This document shows, one piece after another, positions 5,794 through 5,848 of a DNA stretch of 5,848 nt; position 1 is the first letter of the stretch, and each line of letters starts with the position of its first letter. Location: NCBI GenBank assembly GCA_016649475.1, contig JAENXP010000180.1:1-5848 (forward strand), written 5' to 3'. The notes below the pieces were generated by a model. It was not told where the DNA came from. It saw nothing but the letters and a program-made list of their open reading frames with translations, and did no database searches. A program made the translations under genes and the position numbers. The DNA comes from Burkholderiales bacterium (GTDB lineage: Bacteria; Pseudomonadota; Gammaproteobacteria; Burkholderiales; SG8-39).

Positions 5794-5848
5794 TTATTTC
5801 ACCAGATAGCCAAACAAATGCAGCGCCAGCATGCCCGTCACGATAGTA
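5794..5848 (-). CDS. C-terminal end of an unidentified gene (runs off right edge)
   Basis: Reading in from the right edge on the minus strand, one frame is open for 17 codons and ends with TAA at 5796-5794. The peptide is TIVTGMLALHLFGYLVK. It is strongly hydrophobic with a terminal lysine, like the last membrane helix of an integral membrane protein. Codon choice (CTG, GCG, GTG, GGC, ACG) fits the neighbouring genes. It is too short to identify, and the frame could be open by chance. If real, it is co-directional with the M16 gene but 228 bp upstream of it, which argues against a tight operon. Confidence 0.4.
   Translation of the reverse strand, partial: TIVTGMLALHLFGYLVK

Noticed and set aside
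5649..5846. A 65-codon plus-strand frame in the M16 upstream region.
   Set aside because: It starts with TTG inside the inverted repeat, has no ribosome site, and shows no protein-like pattern; it also overlaps the more plausible hydrophobic C-terminus on the minus strand.

Overview
The window reads as an ordinary chromosomal stretch of a GC-rich Gram-negative bacterium, most likely a betaproteobacterium. That placement is inference. It rests on the GC-rich codon usage, a GreB with an acidic N-terminal extension that I associate with betaproteobacterial GreB proteins, a periplasm-targeted M16 metallopeptidase, and clear Shine-Dalgarno sites before non-ATG starts (TTG, GTG). I see no insertion sequence, phage gene, tRNA, rRNA or CRISPR array.

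Layout from left to right: the first 20 codons of a minus-strand gene whose N-terminus looks like O-acetylhomoserine sulfhydrylase (metY), cut by the window edge; a 76-bp divergent spacer; a plus-strand major facilitator superfamily permease (138-1382); a minus-strand protein with four predicted membrane segments and a C-terminal ankyrin domain (1386-2075); a 131-bp divergent spacer with a perfect TATAAT box and an 18-bp palindrome; plus-strand greB (2207-2761); a minus-strand exported 920-residue M16 peptidase (2803-5565); a 228-bp upstream region rich in repeats; and the last 17 codons of another minus-strand gene with a hydrophobic C-terminus, cut by the right edge.

The six genes do not form an obvious pathway. 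The first five alternate in strand, so each is probably its own transcription unit. Both convergent pairs (MFS/ankyrin, 3 bp apart; greB/M16, 41 bp apart) lack a recognisable intrinsic terminator. The M16 gene and the partial gene upstream of it share a strand but are separated by 228 bp, which suggests independent control of M16.

Nothing here amounts to a convincing new biological system. The items most worth a second look are the M16 upstream region (three copies of GTAACAAAA, two forming a 10-bp-arm inverted repeat and two extended by GAGTCT, plus a GC hairpin followed by a T-rich run near the start codon), the palindrome at the -35 position of the greB promoter, and the compact membrane-plus-ankyrin protein.
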